From positions 16,444 through 80,443 of the forward strand of contig DEZB01000023.1 of assembly GCA_002364735.1 (NCBI GenBank): DNA of 64,000 nt, read 5' to 3'. Of this stretch, positions 35,760 through 45,379 are shown in pieces; position 1 is the first letter of the stretch, and each line of letters starts with the position of its first letter. The position numbers were made by a program, and so were the translations under genes. The notes below the pieces were generated by a model, which was given only the letters and a program-made list of their open reading frames with translations, had not been told where the DNA came from and made no database searches. This DNA is from Bacteroidales bacterium UBA3143. GTDB lineage: Bacteria > Bacteroidota > Bacteroidia > Bacteroidales > Dysgonomonadaceae.

Positions 35760-36923
35760 TTACTCATCTTCGTCACCTTTTTCAAACCATCGGACAAATT
35801 TAGCTGCATTTTCTTGATTATTTTCCCACCATTCAAGTGATTTAGGAAAATATGCAACACTGATATAGCGACAATATGTATCGAAATAAGCTGAATTTAA
35901 AATTTTGGTGACAATAGGTACATGGAAATTCCAAATAAAATCACTCTTTGTGCCATCATTCTCATTGCTTAACACAGTAAATAATGTTCGTGTAACCTCT
36001 TTAAACGTGGTGTAAAGGTTAGTATCAATTGAGTCAAGAGGAATTGAGTCAACTTCTAACGAATTTTGTGCTAAACTCTTAATTGAGTCTTTTGTTTGGA
36101 TAATAGAATTATAAATTAATTCTCTATTAATACCATGTATAGGCGTTAATGTGGGAGTAGTTATTTCAATAGTGTCCTTTGATGGTAACTTGCGTTGTAA
36201 TTGCTGCTGTATAAAAGAACGCTCAAGCGGCTCTTTTGTGATTTCTTTTACTTGCATTAACTGTAACATTTCTTCAAAAGCATTTTTTGAACGATGACTG
36301 TCTGGTTCCATCATTAGAAAAATATGAAAAGACAATATACTTTGCACCCAAATGTCTAAATCTCTTAATGCATAAGCTGATAACAAATAGGCCCCACTTT
36401 GCGATTTATTTAAGGCTAGAGCATTGTCAACTTGTGAAATTGTTTTATTTAAATTGCCTTTTTTAAAATAGATAAGGGCCAAATTAAAGTGTAGATAGTA
36501 GTTATCTCCATTTTTTCTCAAAGCTTCTTCTAATAAACTTATTGCTTCGTCTGCTTTTCCCAATTCTGTAAGTGATTCACTTTTGACGCCATATGCACCA
36601 ACGAGCAAATCTGTGTTTTTTGAATTAATAACTTTGGTGCTTAATAAAGAAGCATTTTTATAATCTCGTAAAGCTAAGTAGGTAAGTGACATTTCATAGA
36701 TGGTATGCATCGACTCTGGTTCAATCTTTAATGCTTCATTGTAAACTTCTATTGCTTCTTTATATTTTCTTTCATCATGAAGAGCAATACCTTTTTCTAT
36801 TAATGCCTGAATATCTTTTTTTTCAATAAAACTCTGAATGTCTTCTTTTTGAGCATTCTCTTGTGCTAAGATATTCAAAAAACCTAAAATTATTAGTGTG
36901 AGAGTGAGTATATATCTTTTCAT
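35760..36923 (-). CDS. Exported TPR-repeat protein
   Basis: A 387-residue protein with a signal peptide (LTLIILGFLNILAQ). Residues 35-215 contain about five tetratricopeptide repeats, for example ALHDERKYKEAIEVYNEALKIEPES and LHFNLALIYFKKGNLNKTISQVDNALAL (cores YKEAIEVYNEALKIEP, LALIYFKKGNL). The C-terminal 130 residues are unassigned. It precedes the ECF sigma gene in the same direction and may belong to the same stress locus. TPRs indicate protein binding, but no partner is known. Confidence 0.8.
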   Translation of the reverse strand: MKRYILTLTLIILGFLNILAQENAQKEDIQSFIEKKDIQALIEKGIALHDERKYKEAIEVYNEALKIEPESMHTIYEMSLTYLALRDYKNASLLSTKVINSKNTDLLVGAYGVKSESLTELGKADEAISLLEEALRKNGDNYYLHFNLALIYFKKGNLNKTISQVDNALALNKSQSGAYLLSAYALRDLDIWVQSILSFHIFLMMEPDSHRSKNAFEEMLQLMQVKEITKEPLERSFIQQQLQRKLPSKDTIEITTPTLTPIHGINRELIYNSIIQTKDSIKSLAQNSLEVDSIPLDSIDTNLYTTFKEVTRTLFTVLSNENDGTKSDFIWNFHVPIVTKILNSAYFDTYCRYISVAYFPKSLEWWENNQENAAKFVRWFEKGDEDE

Positions 36924-37068
36924 CAGATTGTTTATTTTTAAAAATTAAAAGTACCAATTTATATTCGAATTTTCGTTCTATACTAAATAAATAAAGCTAT
37001 TTGTAACACATGTAAACAAAAGGCTCATGAAAAAAAGATAATGTGGCTGCTTTTATAACATTATATTC

Positions 37069-37076
37069 TAATTTTG
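37069..37076 (+). promoter_or_regulatory. -7 element of prmA
   Basis: TAATTTTG fits TAnnTTTG and sits 17 bases before the ATG at 37094. This rules against the longer in-frame start at 37043. Confidence 0.55.
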
Positions 37077-37093
37077 CAGCAAAAAGGAATAAT

Positions 37094-37927
37094 ATGAATT
37101 ATATACAACTTTCTCTAATTGTCAGTCCACTTAATGAAGATACTACTGATGTCATTTCGTATCAATTAGGCGATATTGGTTATGATAGCTTTATTGCAAC
37201 TGACAATGGGCTTGATGCTTATATACCAGTTTCTAATTTTTCAACAGATAAATTGGATGAATTACTAAATAACTTATTGATAGACGTAAAAGTAGTATAT
37301 GAGTTTAAGACTTTAGAAGACAAAAATTGGAATAAAGAGTGGGAAAAAAATTACTTTAGTCCTTTAGTTGTCTCAGACAAATGCCTTGTAAGAAGTTCTT
37401 TTCATCCTGTCAATCAAGTGTATGAATATGAAATAATAATTGATCCTAAAATGGCGTTTGGCACGGGTCATCACCAAACTACTTACTTGATGCTTCAAGA
37501 GATATTGAAGTCGGATTTGAAAAATAAGTCTGTTTTAGACATGGGTTGTGGAACGGCTGTTCTTGCAATAATAGCTGCTAAAATGGGAGCTTCTCGCTTA
37601 GTTGCTATAGATTTTGACGAATGGGCTTACAACAATGCAAAAGAAAATATTGTTCTTAATAGTCAAGCTGATATTGAAGTGGGCACAGCAGATCAAATAG
37701 AAAATGAAGAGTTTGAATATATTTTCGCTAATATAAACCGTAATGTTTTGTTGCAAGATATTCAGCAGTATGCAAAATCATTGAAAGCAAATGGAACGCT
37801 CATTATGAGTGGTTTCTATTTGGATGATGTTCCAGAGATAAAATTAGAATGTGAAAAGAATAATTTGACTTTTCTAAATTTAGAGCAAAAAGACAATTGG
37901 ACAGTTGTTGTATTCACTAAAAATTAG
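37094..37927 (+). CDS. prmA: Ribosomal protein L11 methyltransferase
   Basis: SAM-dependent methyltransferase acting on ribosomal protein L11, 277 residues. The family blocks KMAFGTGHHQTT and SVLDMGCGTAVLAIIAAKMGA (motif I) are clear, followed by FANINRNVLL. I place the start at 37094 because AAAAGGAAT just upstream is a plausible ribosome site and the -7 element lies within the longer frame. Divergent to the TPR gene. Confidence 0.93.
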   Translation: MNYIQLSLIVSPLNEDTTDVISYQLGDIGYDSFIATDNGLDAYIPVSNFSTDKLDELLNNLLIDVKVVYEFKTLEDKNWNKEWEKNYFSPLVVSDKCLVRSSFHPVNQVYEYEIIIDPKMAFGTGHHQTTYLMLQEILKSDLKNKSVLDMGCGTAVLAIIAAKMGASRLVAIDFDEWAYNNAKENIVLNSQADIEVGTADQIENEEFEYIFANINRNVLLQDIQQYAKSLKANGTLIMSGFYLDDVPEIKLECEKNNLTFLNLEQKDNWTVVVFTKN

Positions 37928-37968
37928 GACAATCTTATTTCTTATTTCACTTCTCACTTTATTTATAT

Positions 37969-37976
37969 TACTTTTG
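37969..37976 (+). promoter_or_regulatory. Candidate -7 element for the AspT/YidE-like transporter
   Basis: TACTTTTG fits TAnnTTTG. The leader to the ATG would be about 75 bases; no -33 element is evident. Confidence 0.4.
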
Positions 37977-38055
37977 TAAAAGTTCTCATCGAGTACTATT
38001 TTAGGATATCATTAATATAATTAATAAATGACTCTTATTGAAAGAGATCAAACAG

Positions 38056-39726
38056 ATGGATTGGGTAAATGAATTAATTTTTGGAACTGGAATTGCACAT
38101 TCTATGTTCGTTTTTGCGTTGGTAATATCTATAGGTATTGCCTTGGGTAGGATTAAGATTTTTGGGGTATCTCTTGGTATAACTTGGATTCTTTTTGTTG
38201 GAATTGCTTTTGGGCATTTCGGATTAAATATTGATCCCGATATACTACATTTCATGAAAGAATTTGGACTCATCCTCTTTATCTATTCAATAGGTATGCA
38301 AGTTGGGCCAAGTTTTTTCTCGTCTTTCAAACAAGGAGGGCTTACGCTAAATTTATTAGCAACATCAATTGTGTTTTTAGGAGTAATCATTACTTATATT
38401 ATTCATTTAGTTACAAATTTGCCTATTTCCACGATGGTTGGTATACTATCAGGTGCTGTAACCAATACGCCTGGATTGGGTGCGGCACAACAAACTTTGC
38501 AAGATGTAACGGGGGTGTTAGATCCAACTGTTTCTATGGGATATGCAGTTGCTTACCCGCTTGGTGTGGTAGGTATAATATTATCATTGATATTTTCCCG
38601 CTACATTTTCAAAATTAATATTGATAAAGAAACAAAGAATCTTGAAAATCTTGATGAGTCTAAACTTACAGAAGCCCAAGTCTTCTCTTTAAAAATTAGT
38701 AATCCTGCGGTTTTTGGTAAAACGCTATCCGCTACTAAAGTATTAATTGAAAAAGAATTTGTTATCTCTCGCGTGAAGCATGCTATTGATGGTGTTTTAG
38801 AAATTGCTCACCCCAACACTATATTAGAAGAGGGAGATTTAGTATTGGTAGTTTCCAATTTACAAAATATCGAATCCATATCTGCTTTGTTAGGCAGTAA
38901 AATTGAAATGGGACAAGTTGAATGGTCAAAGTTAGACAGTCAATTGGTTTCGAGGCGAATTGTTATTACTAAATCTGAAATCAATGGTAAAACTATTGGT
39001 GCTTTAAAGCTTAGAACACTTTATGGAATAAATGTAACAAGAGTTAACCGTGCCGGTTTAGATTTAATAGGCGATCCAAAGTTACAGCTACAGATTGGTG
39101 ATAGGTTAACCGTTGTGGGTTCTGAAGATTCGGTAGCCAAAATAGAGGGTTTTTTAGGAAACTCACTCAAGCGATTGCGGGAGCCAAATCTTGTTTCTAT
39201 TTTTATTGGAATAGCTTTAGGTATGTTATTAGGAAGCATACCTTTCATGATTCCTGGAATACCGCAACCTGTAAAGCTGGGATTAGCAGGTGGGCCTTTA
39301 ATTGTATCAATTCTTATAAGTAAGTTTGGACCTCGATATAAGTTAGTGACCTACACTACAATGAGTGCCAACTTGATGCTACGTGAAATTGGTATATCAC
39401 TTTTCTTAGCCTGCGTGGGCTTGGAAGCAGGTGAAGGTTTTATTGAAACTATTGTGAATGGGGGTTACATGTGGGTTGGATATGGTGTAATCATTACTGT
39501 GTTGCCTCTCTTAATTATTGGTACTGTGGGACGAATGGTGTTTAAGTTAAACTATTTCACATTGATGGGCCTTCTTTCAGGAAGTATGACCGATCCTCCT
39601 GCTTTATCGTTTGCAAATGAAACGGCAGGAAACGATATGCCAGCAGTGAGCTACGCTACTGTTTATCCATTAACTATGTTCTTGCGTGTAGTGACGGCAC
39701 AAATTTTGATTCTTCTTTTTATATAG
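38056..39726 (+). CDS. AspT/YidE-type putative transporter with RCK_C domains
   Basis: A 556-residue membrane protein made of two homologous membrane halves (AspT/YidE/YbjL duplication) separated by two TrkA-C/RCK_C-like soluble domains at about residues 200-365 (TEAQVFSLKI, EEGDLVLVVSNL, QIGDRLTVVGSED). The motif GAVTNTPGLGAAQQ in the first half recurs in the second as GSMTDPPALSFAN, confirming the duplication. I use the ATG at 38056 rather than an upstream TTG. Relatives exchange aspartate for alanine or transport other carboxylates; the substrate here is unknown. Confidence 0.85.
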   Translation: MDWVNELIFGTGIAHSMFVFALVISIGIALGRIKIFGVSLGITWILFVGIAFGHFGLNIDPDILHFMKEFGLILFIYSIGMQVGPSFFSSFKQGGLTLNLLATSIVFLGVIITYIIHLVTNLPISTMVGILSGAVTNTPGLGAAQQTLQDVTGVLDPTVSMGYAVAYPLGVVGIILSLIFSRYIFKINIDKETKNLENLDESKLTEAQVFSLKISNPAVFGKTLSATKVLIEKEFVISRVKHAIDGVLEIAHPNTILEEGDLVLVVSNLQNIESISALLGSKIEMGQVEWSKLDSQLVSRRIVITKSEINGKTIGALKLRTLYGINVTRVNRAGLDLIGDPKLQLQIGDRLTVVGSEDSVAKIEGFLGNSLKRLREPNLVSIFIGIALGMLLGSIPFMIPGIPQPVKLGLAGGPLIVSILISKFGPRYKLVTYTTMSANLMLREIGISLFLACVGLEAGEGFIETIVNGGYMWVGYGVIITVLPLLIIGTVGRMVFKLNYFTLMGLLSGSMTDPPALSFANETAGNDMPAVSYATVYPLTMFLRVVTAQILILLFI

Positions 39727-39829
39727 ACTTTGCAGAGAAGGTTTAAATTCTAATCTTACTATTTTACGCTTACTTGTTGTTTTACTAATCGCCCAAAATC
39801 TAAGTTTAGTTTGATCTGAAAATAAATTG

Positions 39830-39837
39830 TATTTTTG
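39830..39837 (+). promoter_or_regulatory. -7 element of malQ
   Basis: TATTTTTG fits TAnnTTTG 24 bases before the ATG. A TTTG lies upstream at 39810 but with short spacing (16 bases). Confidence 0.5.
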
Positions 39838-39861
39838 CATCCAAACAAATATGCATACTAA

Positions 39862-42543
39862 ATGATCAAGATTAAGTTCAACATAGATTATACAACAGAG
39901 TGGGGCGAAGAATTATGCATCTCAGGTTCTCTCCCTGAATTGGGCACTTTAAATCAGAATGAAGCTTTTGTTCTGTCTACTAACAATGGTATTATTTGGA
40001 GTGGAGAAATAGAATTGTCTTCTGTTGACAAGCTTCCAGTTGAATACTATTATTTTGTTCGCAAAGATGGATGTGAATTAATAAGAGAGACCGCTCCAAA
40101 TCGGTTATTAATATTTGCAGATAATGCTGAATATGAAGTTCAGGATTATTGGAAAAACACTATTGAGCAGACATATCTATACACAGATGCATTCACTCAA
40201 TCTATTTTTAAGCAATCTCTTCGGCCTCTTGAAATTCCAAAGTTCAATAAAAGCATAATTTTAAATGTTGTTTGCCCATTTGCATCCAAAGATCAACATG
40301 TAGTTGTTTCAGGTGGGTGTGAGGAATTAGGCAACTGGGACTTACAGAAAGCTTTACCAATGAAACCCATTCGCAACTGCGAATGGCAAGTGGAAATAAA
40401 CGCAGAAAACATTTATTCCGCAGTTCTCTACAAGTTTGCCATTAGAAACAATGCAGACTCGTCTGATATACACTGGGAAGAAGGAGAAAATAGAATTCTT
40501 ATTGGAGTAAATAATAGCCCTGAACATATAAAGTTGGTTCATGTGGAAATGGGGCTTATCTACAATTATGCTTCATTTCATTGGAAAGGAAAAGGCGTAG
40601 CCATTCCTATATTTTCAATCAAGTCTGATAGTAGTGTTGGAATAGGTGATTTTTTAGATTTAAAGAAAATGGTGGATTGGGCTGCTGCAACTAATCAAAA
40701 CATGATACAAATTCTGCCCATTAACGATACTAATTCCACTGGAACTTGGAAAGATTCATATCCATATAATTCAATTTCAATATTTGCATTAAACCCTATC
40801 TACATATCATTAAACGATTTCAAGCTTAATGATATATCGAAACAAAAAATCTTTATTTCTGAGGCTCAGCGCCTGAACACACTTAAATGCATAGACTACG
40901 AAAAAGTATATGCACTTAAGTATAGCTTTCTGAAAAACCTTTTCGTTCAAGAAGGAAAAAAAGTAATGCAAAGTGCAGAGTATATAAGTTTTTATGATAA
41001 GAATGAAGACTGGTTATTTCCATATATATGTTTTTGTTATTTGAGAGATAAGTTCCAAACTGCATACTATGAGATGTGGGCTGATTTTCAAATTTACGAA
41101 CCTGCAGAATTGAAGCGTTTGCTTGAAACAAATAAATATGCAAAAAACGAAACTGATTTTTATGCATACTTGCAGTTTTTAGCTGACAAACAACTGAGCG
41201 AAACAAAACAATATGCACAACAAAATGGGGTTGCTTTAAAAGGTGATATCCCAATCGGAATAAACAGAGATAGTGTAGAGGCATGGACAGAGCCACATCT
41301 GTTTGATATGAAAATGCAATCGGGTGCGCCACCAGATGATTTTTCGGTGAATGGTCAAAACTGGGGATTCCCAACTTATAATTGGGATGAAATGGAGAGA
41401 AACAACTTTAAATGGTGGGAAAGAAGATTCCAAAAAATGGCTGACTACTTTGATGCATACCGCATTGATCATATATTGGGTTTTTTTCGTATCTGGGAAA
41501 TACCTACAAATCAAATTCAAGGTCTCTTAGGGCATTTTAGTCCTGCATTATCTTACACCAAAGAAGAACTCCTTCACCAAGACTTTCCGTTTGAGGAATA
41601 TAGAATGACACAACCATATATTCACATTAATATGTTGTTTGATGTCTTTGGTGAATATACCGAAGAGGCCGTTAGTCATTATTTAGACGAAATTGAGGAC
41701 GAGTGTTTCCAATTAAAACAGATGTGCAATACACAACGAAAAGTTGAAGCCCTATTCTCTGATAAATCAGACAATAAGAGCATTATTTTGCGTGAGGGTT
41801 TGTACAAACTATGTGCGGAGGTGTTATTTGTTCCTGATCCATATGATACAAACCGCTTTCATCCACGCATAATGGCGCATAACACCTCTTCTTTTAAGCA
41901 TTTAGACGGAGTTACACAAGAGCGCTATTATCAACTTTACAATGATTTTTTCTATAAGCGACATAATCAATTTTGGTATGATCAAGCCATGCGTAAGTTA
42001 CCTCAATTGGTGTCTGCAACAAATATGTTGGTGTGTGGCGAAGATTTAGGAATGGTGCCCAATTCTGTGAATTGGGCATTGAATGAATTAAAAATATTAA
42101 GCTTGGAAATACAACGCATGCCGAAAGAGATGAATGTCTTATTTTCTGATCTGAATCAACTACCTTATTTATCTGTCACAACTACTTCCACACACGACAT
42201 GTCTACCATAAGAGGATGGTGGACAGAAGATAAGGAGAATACGCAATATTATTACAATAATATATTAAAATTGGAGGGAGAAGCTCCTCAAGAGTGCACA
42301 CCCGAGCTATGTGTCCAAATAGTAGATCAACATTTGTCATCCAGTTCACAATGGGCTATAATTCCTTGGCAAGATTGGATGTCTATTGAAGGAGAGTTGC
42401 GGCGCGAGAATCCAGAAGACGAAAGAATCAATGTACCATCCAATTCACAACATTACTGGCAATATCGCATGCACTTATCAATTGAGGAACTACTTAGCAA
42501 AGCAGCTCTTAATGAACGAATAAAGGATATGAAGAGAAAGTGA
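39862..42543 (+). CDS. malQ: 4-alpha-glucanotransferase with two N-terminal starch-binding domains
   Basis: GH77 amylomaltase of 893 residues, DPE2-like. Residues 1-115 and 130-235 are two CBM20-type domains (ISGSLPELGTLNQNEA and VVSGGCEELGNWDLQKALPM patterns). The GH77 barrel follows: DAYRIDHILGFFRIW with the nucleophile Asp, CGEDLGMVPNSV with the acid/base Glu, and TSTHDMSTIRGWW with the third Asp. Such enzymes transfer alpha-1,4-glucan segments and handle maltose and glycogen breakdown products. No signal peptide is seen, so it likely cooperates in the cytosol with the debranching and GH57 genes at 7-11.6 kb. Confidence 0.93.
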   Translation: MIKIKFNIDYTTEWGEELCISGSLPELGTLNQNEAFVLSTNNGIIWSGEIELSSVDKLPVEYYYFVRKDGCELIRETAPNRLLIFADNAEYEVQDYWKNTIEQTYLYTDAFTQSIFKQSLRPLEIPKFNKSIILNVVCPFASKDQHVVVSGGCEELGNWDLQKALPMKPIRNCEWQVEINAENIYSAVLYKFAIRNNADSSDIHWEEGENRILIGVNNSPEHIKLVHVEMGLIYNYASFHWKGKGVAIPIFSIKSDSSVGIGDFLDLKKMVDWAAATNQNMIQILPINDTNSTGTWKDSYPYNSISIFALNPIYISLNDFKLNDISKQKIFISEAQRLNTLKCIDYEKVYALKYSFLKNLFVQEGKKVMQSAEYISFYDKNEDWLFPYICFCYLRDKFQTAYYEMWADFQIYEPAELKRLLETNKYAKNETDFYAYLQFLADKQLSETKQYAQQNGVALKGDIPIGINRDSVEAWTEPHLFDMKMQSGAPPDDFSVNGQNWGFPTYNWDEMERNNFKWWERRFQKMADYFDAYRIDHILGFFRIWEIPTNQIQGLLGHFSPALSYTKEELLHQDFPFEEYRMTQPYIHINMLFDVFGEYTEEAVSHYLDEIEDECFQLKQMCNTQRKVEALFSDKSDNKSIILREGLYKLCAEVLFVPDPYDTNRFHPRIMAHNTSSFKHLDGVTQERYYQLYNDFFYKRHNQFWYDQAMRKLPQLVSATNMLVCGEDLGMVPNSVNWALNELKILSLEIQRMPKEMNVLFSDLNQLPYLSVTTTSTHDMSTIRGWWTEDKENTQYYYNNILKLEGEAPQECTPELCVQIVDQHLSSSSQWAIIPWQDWMSIEGELRRENPEDERINVPSNSQHYWQYRMHLSIEELLSKAALNERIKDMKRK

Positions 42544-42945
42544 TAATACATACATTTGGTAAGATAAAATCAATAAATTAGCCCCCTTAGAGAAACTTGC
42601 AATTGCTGATAATTTAAATTTTCAATTTCTGTAGATTTGAGAATGTGTTCACACTCTACAAAAGCAACAACTTGTACGTAGAATGACTTTTCAGACTCAA
42701 AAGAAAGAACTGGCACATGGAGTAGCTTCTGTAGTCTACAGAAGCATAAACTTGTACATAGACTGATTTTTGTACCCTCGTAAAGGAGTAGCTTTATTCA
42801 GAATATATTGCTTGTGAACTTTGGAAAAGAGATTGATTAGCGTTTTTATTATTTTAGACCTCGTATATGTTGAATATTTAATAATTTTATCGTTCCATTT
42901 CCAATTTTGTACGTGACTTTCTATCAGCTTTTCAAATATAAACAC
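42544..42945. other. Non-coding convergent region with a palindrome and partial duplication
   Basis: About 400 bases between malQ and the mgsA terminator. No gene is supported. It contains a 21-bp palindrome and two related segments: AACTTGTACRTAGA at 42669 and 42749, and GGAGTAGCTT at 42719 and 42785. Confidence 0.6.
42725..42745. repeat. Perfect 21-bp palindrome
   Basis: Arms GCTTCTGTAG and CTACAGAAGC around a single central T. No T run follows on either strand, so it is not an ordinary terminator; it could be a bidirectional hairpin or a protein-binding site. Confidence 0.75.
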
Positions 42946-42976
42946 AAAAAACCGTCTCAGGTAAATGAGACGGTTT
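42946..42976 (-). terminator. Terminator of mgsA
   Basis: Perfect 11-bp stem AAACCGTCTCA / TGAGACGGTTT; on the reverse strand it is followed by a T run. It lies 43 bases beyond the mgsA stop. Confidence 0.9.
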
Positions 42977-43018
42977 CATTAATGATAAACACTTATCATT
43001 TTTTGTATTTTTAAACGG

Positions 43019-43546
43019 TTAATTTGAGTCTTTGTCAGACGAATTAGTATCCTTAGCTTTTAGAGCTCCTTCAATTTCAATAGCTTCATCAGTATCATGT
43101 TTCACTCTGTCAAAAATCTCATAATGTGGGTGCATCGGTTTATAAGTCTCATCATCCCACAAACTACTTGTAATCATCAAGTCTGCACTATATCTGTTAC
43201 ATGCTATTGGAATATTGTGAACACGGCACTGTCTCAAGAGCATCATAATGTCTGCCTCGTGCGGTTGAGGGCTTAAATCGTCAATCAGAAAGACTGCTAA
43301 GTCTATTTCTTGACGCACCACCATTGCTGCAATTTCTGCATCACCACCCAACGGTCCAGAATTCATAATTTGCATGTCAGGATGAATGTCTCTATTTGCG
43401 AGAGCCTCTTTCACTAAGGTGCCTGTTGTGCCAGTACACACTAACGAATGGTTTGATAAAAAGCTTGAGTTGTAAATCACCCAATCTATAATATCCACCT
43501 TTCTGTTATCATGTGCTACAAGGGCTATTCTTAATTTATTCTTCAT
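43019..43546 (-). CDS. mgsA: Methylglyoxal synthase
   Basis: Converts dihydroxyacetone phosphate to methylglyoxal and phosphate, a glycolytic overflow bypass. The 175 residues carry ALVAHDNRKVDI near the N-terminus, the phosphate site CTGTTGTL, the catalytic Asp in NSGPLGGDAEIAA, and FLIDDLSPQPHEADI with the second Asp. The C-terminal 20 residues are an acidic, non-conserved tail. It follows the phosphosugar mutase gene by 46 bases in the same direction, linking it to sugar phosphate metabolism. Confidence 0.94.
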   Translation of the reverse strand: MKNKLRIALVAHDNRKVDIIDWVIYNSSFLSNHSLVCTGTTGTLVKEALANRDIHPDMQIMNSGPLGGDAEIAAMVVRQEIDLAVFLIDDLSPQPHEADIMMLLRQCRVHNIPIACNRYSADLMITSSLWDDETYKPMHPHYEIFDRVKHDTDEAIEIEGALKAKDTNSSDKDSN

Positions 43547-43592
43547 ATTTGTATTTTAGCTGTAATATGAGTTTTATCTTATAAAAACTCAC

Positions 43593-45341
43593 TTAAATTC
43601 CTAATTCACTTTTTATCTGATCAACTTTGTTTTGTGCTGCTTCCTCTGCAGTTTTTAGGTCTTCACGAGATGAAACTTTGCTATGAACCTCTATGTAGAA
43701 CTTAATTTTAGGTTCTGTTCCTGATGGACGTATTGATAGTTTTGTTCCATCTTCAGTGTAATACTGCAGTACATTGGCTGTTGTGGGCATTGAAAGTGTA
43801 ATGTCTTCTTTGGCAACAAAATCTATTGCTTCTAATGAAGCATAGTCTTTCAATAGGGTTACGTTAGATCCTCCTATTTTTGTTAGCGGATTGTTGCGGA
43901 AGTTTTTCATCATTGCTTCTATTTCATCTGCTCCTTCCTTCCCTTTTCTTACAATAGATATTCCTTCTTCTTTGGAGTATCCATACTCCACATAAATGTC
44001 TTGTAGCATTTGATAAACTGTTCTGTCATTATCTTTAGCCCAAGCAGCTATTTCAGCAAAAAGCATACATGCAGAAACAGCATCTTTATCACGTACAAAA
44101 TCACCAGCTAAAAAACCGTAACTCTCTTCGCCACCACCCAAGTAAGTTTTAGCATCTTCGTTTTTTCTAATTATATCGGCTATCCACTTAAATCCTGTGT
44201 AACAATCAAAAAGCTCTACTCCATTTTTATTTGCTATCTTGGTTACAAGCTCGCTGGTTACAATTGTTTTAACTGCATACTCCTTTCCAGTTATTTTACC
44301 CAATTCTTTCCAGCGAGTAATGAGGTAGTAGAGATAGATAATCATGGTTTGATTACCGTTCACCAATATAAATTCGCCATCTTCATTTCGGATAGCTGTA
44401 CCAATTCGGTCAGCATCAGGGTCAGTAGCCATTACAATTTCAGCACCTGTTTCCATTGCTCTTTTCACTGCTAATGCTAATGCCGCAGGTTCTTCAGGGT
44501 TTGGTGAAACTACAGTTGGGAAGTCACCACTAATTACTTCTTGTTCTGGAACGCTTATTATATTCGTAAAACCAACAGCTTTAAGAGCATCGGGCACAAG
44601 TGCCACACCTGCTCCGTGAATGGGAGTATATACTATTTTAAGGTCGTGATGTCTTTCAATGGCATCAGGAGAAAGTGATAGTTTTTTGACTTCATCAATG
44701 AAGGCTTTGTCCATATCCTTACCTATTATATTGATAAGTTTTGGGTTGCTTTCAAACTTGATGTCTTCAACTTTCTTAATTCGATTTACTTCAATAATTA
44801 TATTTTTATCATGTGGAGCCAAAACTTGTGCACCGTCGTTCCAATAAGCTTTGTATCCATTGTATTCTTTAGGATTGTGAGATGCAGTAATCATAATACC
44901 GCTTTGACAACCCAATTTGCGTATTGCATAAGAGACTTCTGGTGTAGGACGCAACGATTCGAAAAGATATACCTTTATGCCATTAGCTGAAAATATATTT
45001 GCTGATATTTCAGCATATTTACGACTGTTGTTTCTACAATCGTGACCAATTACCACTTTTATTTGATCTAATTCGGCAAATTCTTGTAAAAGATAGTTAG
45101 AGAGTCCTTGTGTTGCACCTCCAATTGTGTATTTATTTATGCGATTGGAGCCTGCACCCATTATGCCTCTTAATCCACCAGTCCCAAATTCAAGTTCTTT
45201 ATAAAATGCATCAATGAGCAACGTTTTGTCTTCATTTTCCAGCATTTGCTCAACTTCTTTCTTTGTTTCTTCATCATAATTACCAGAAAGCCAAGATTGG
45301 GCCTTCTCAGTTACTTTTAATAATAATGCTTCTTCGTTCAT
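43593..45341 (-). CDS. Phosphoglucomutase/phosphomannomutase family enzyme
   Basis: Alpha-D-phosphohexomutase of 582 residues, of the phosphoglucomutase-2-like class. The phosphoserine loop TASHNPKEYNGYK, the Mg-binding ATDPDADRIG, the sugar-binding GGEESYGFLAGDF and the phosphate-binding RPSGTEPKIKFY are all present in order. It interconverts glucose-1-P and glucose-6-P (or related sugars), connecting glycogen metabolism genes in this window to glycolysis. It ends 46 bases upstream of mgsA. Confidence 0.92.
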   Translation of the reverse strand: MNEEALLLKVTEKAQSWLSGNYDEETKKEVEQMLENEDKTLLIDAFYKELEFGTGGLRGIMGAGSNRINKYTIGGATQGLSNYLLQEFAELDQIKVVIGHDCRNNSRKYAEISANIFSANGIKVYLFESLRPTPEVSYAIRKLGCQSGIMITASHNPKEYNGYKAYWNDGAQVLAPHDKNIIIEVNRIKKVEDIKFESNPKLINIIGKDMDKAFIDEVKKLSLSPDAIERHHDLKIVYTPIHGAGVALVPDALKAVGFTNIISVPEQEVISGDFPTVVSPNPEEPAALALAVKRAMETGAEIVMATDPDADRIGTAIRNEDGEFILVNGNQTMIIYLYYLITRWKELGKITGKEYAVKTIVTSELVTKIANKNGVELFDCYTGFKWIADIIRKNEDAKTYLGGGEESYGFLAGDFVRDKDAVSACMLFAEIAAWAKDNDRTVYQMLQDIYVEYGYSKEEGISIVRKGKEGADEIEAMMKNFRNNPLTKIGGSNVTLLKDYASLEAIDFVAKEDITLSMPTTANVLQYYTEDGTKLSIRPSGTEPKIKFYIEVHSKVSSREDLKTAEEAAQNKVDQIKSELGI

Positions 45342-45379
45342 AATTTTCTAATATGTTTTCTAATTGATATTCAATAAAA

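Noticed and set aside
42736..42945. 69-codon reverse frame between malQ and mgsA
   Set aside because: It overlaps the palindrome and duplicated segment; no protein features.
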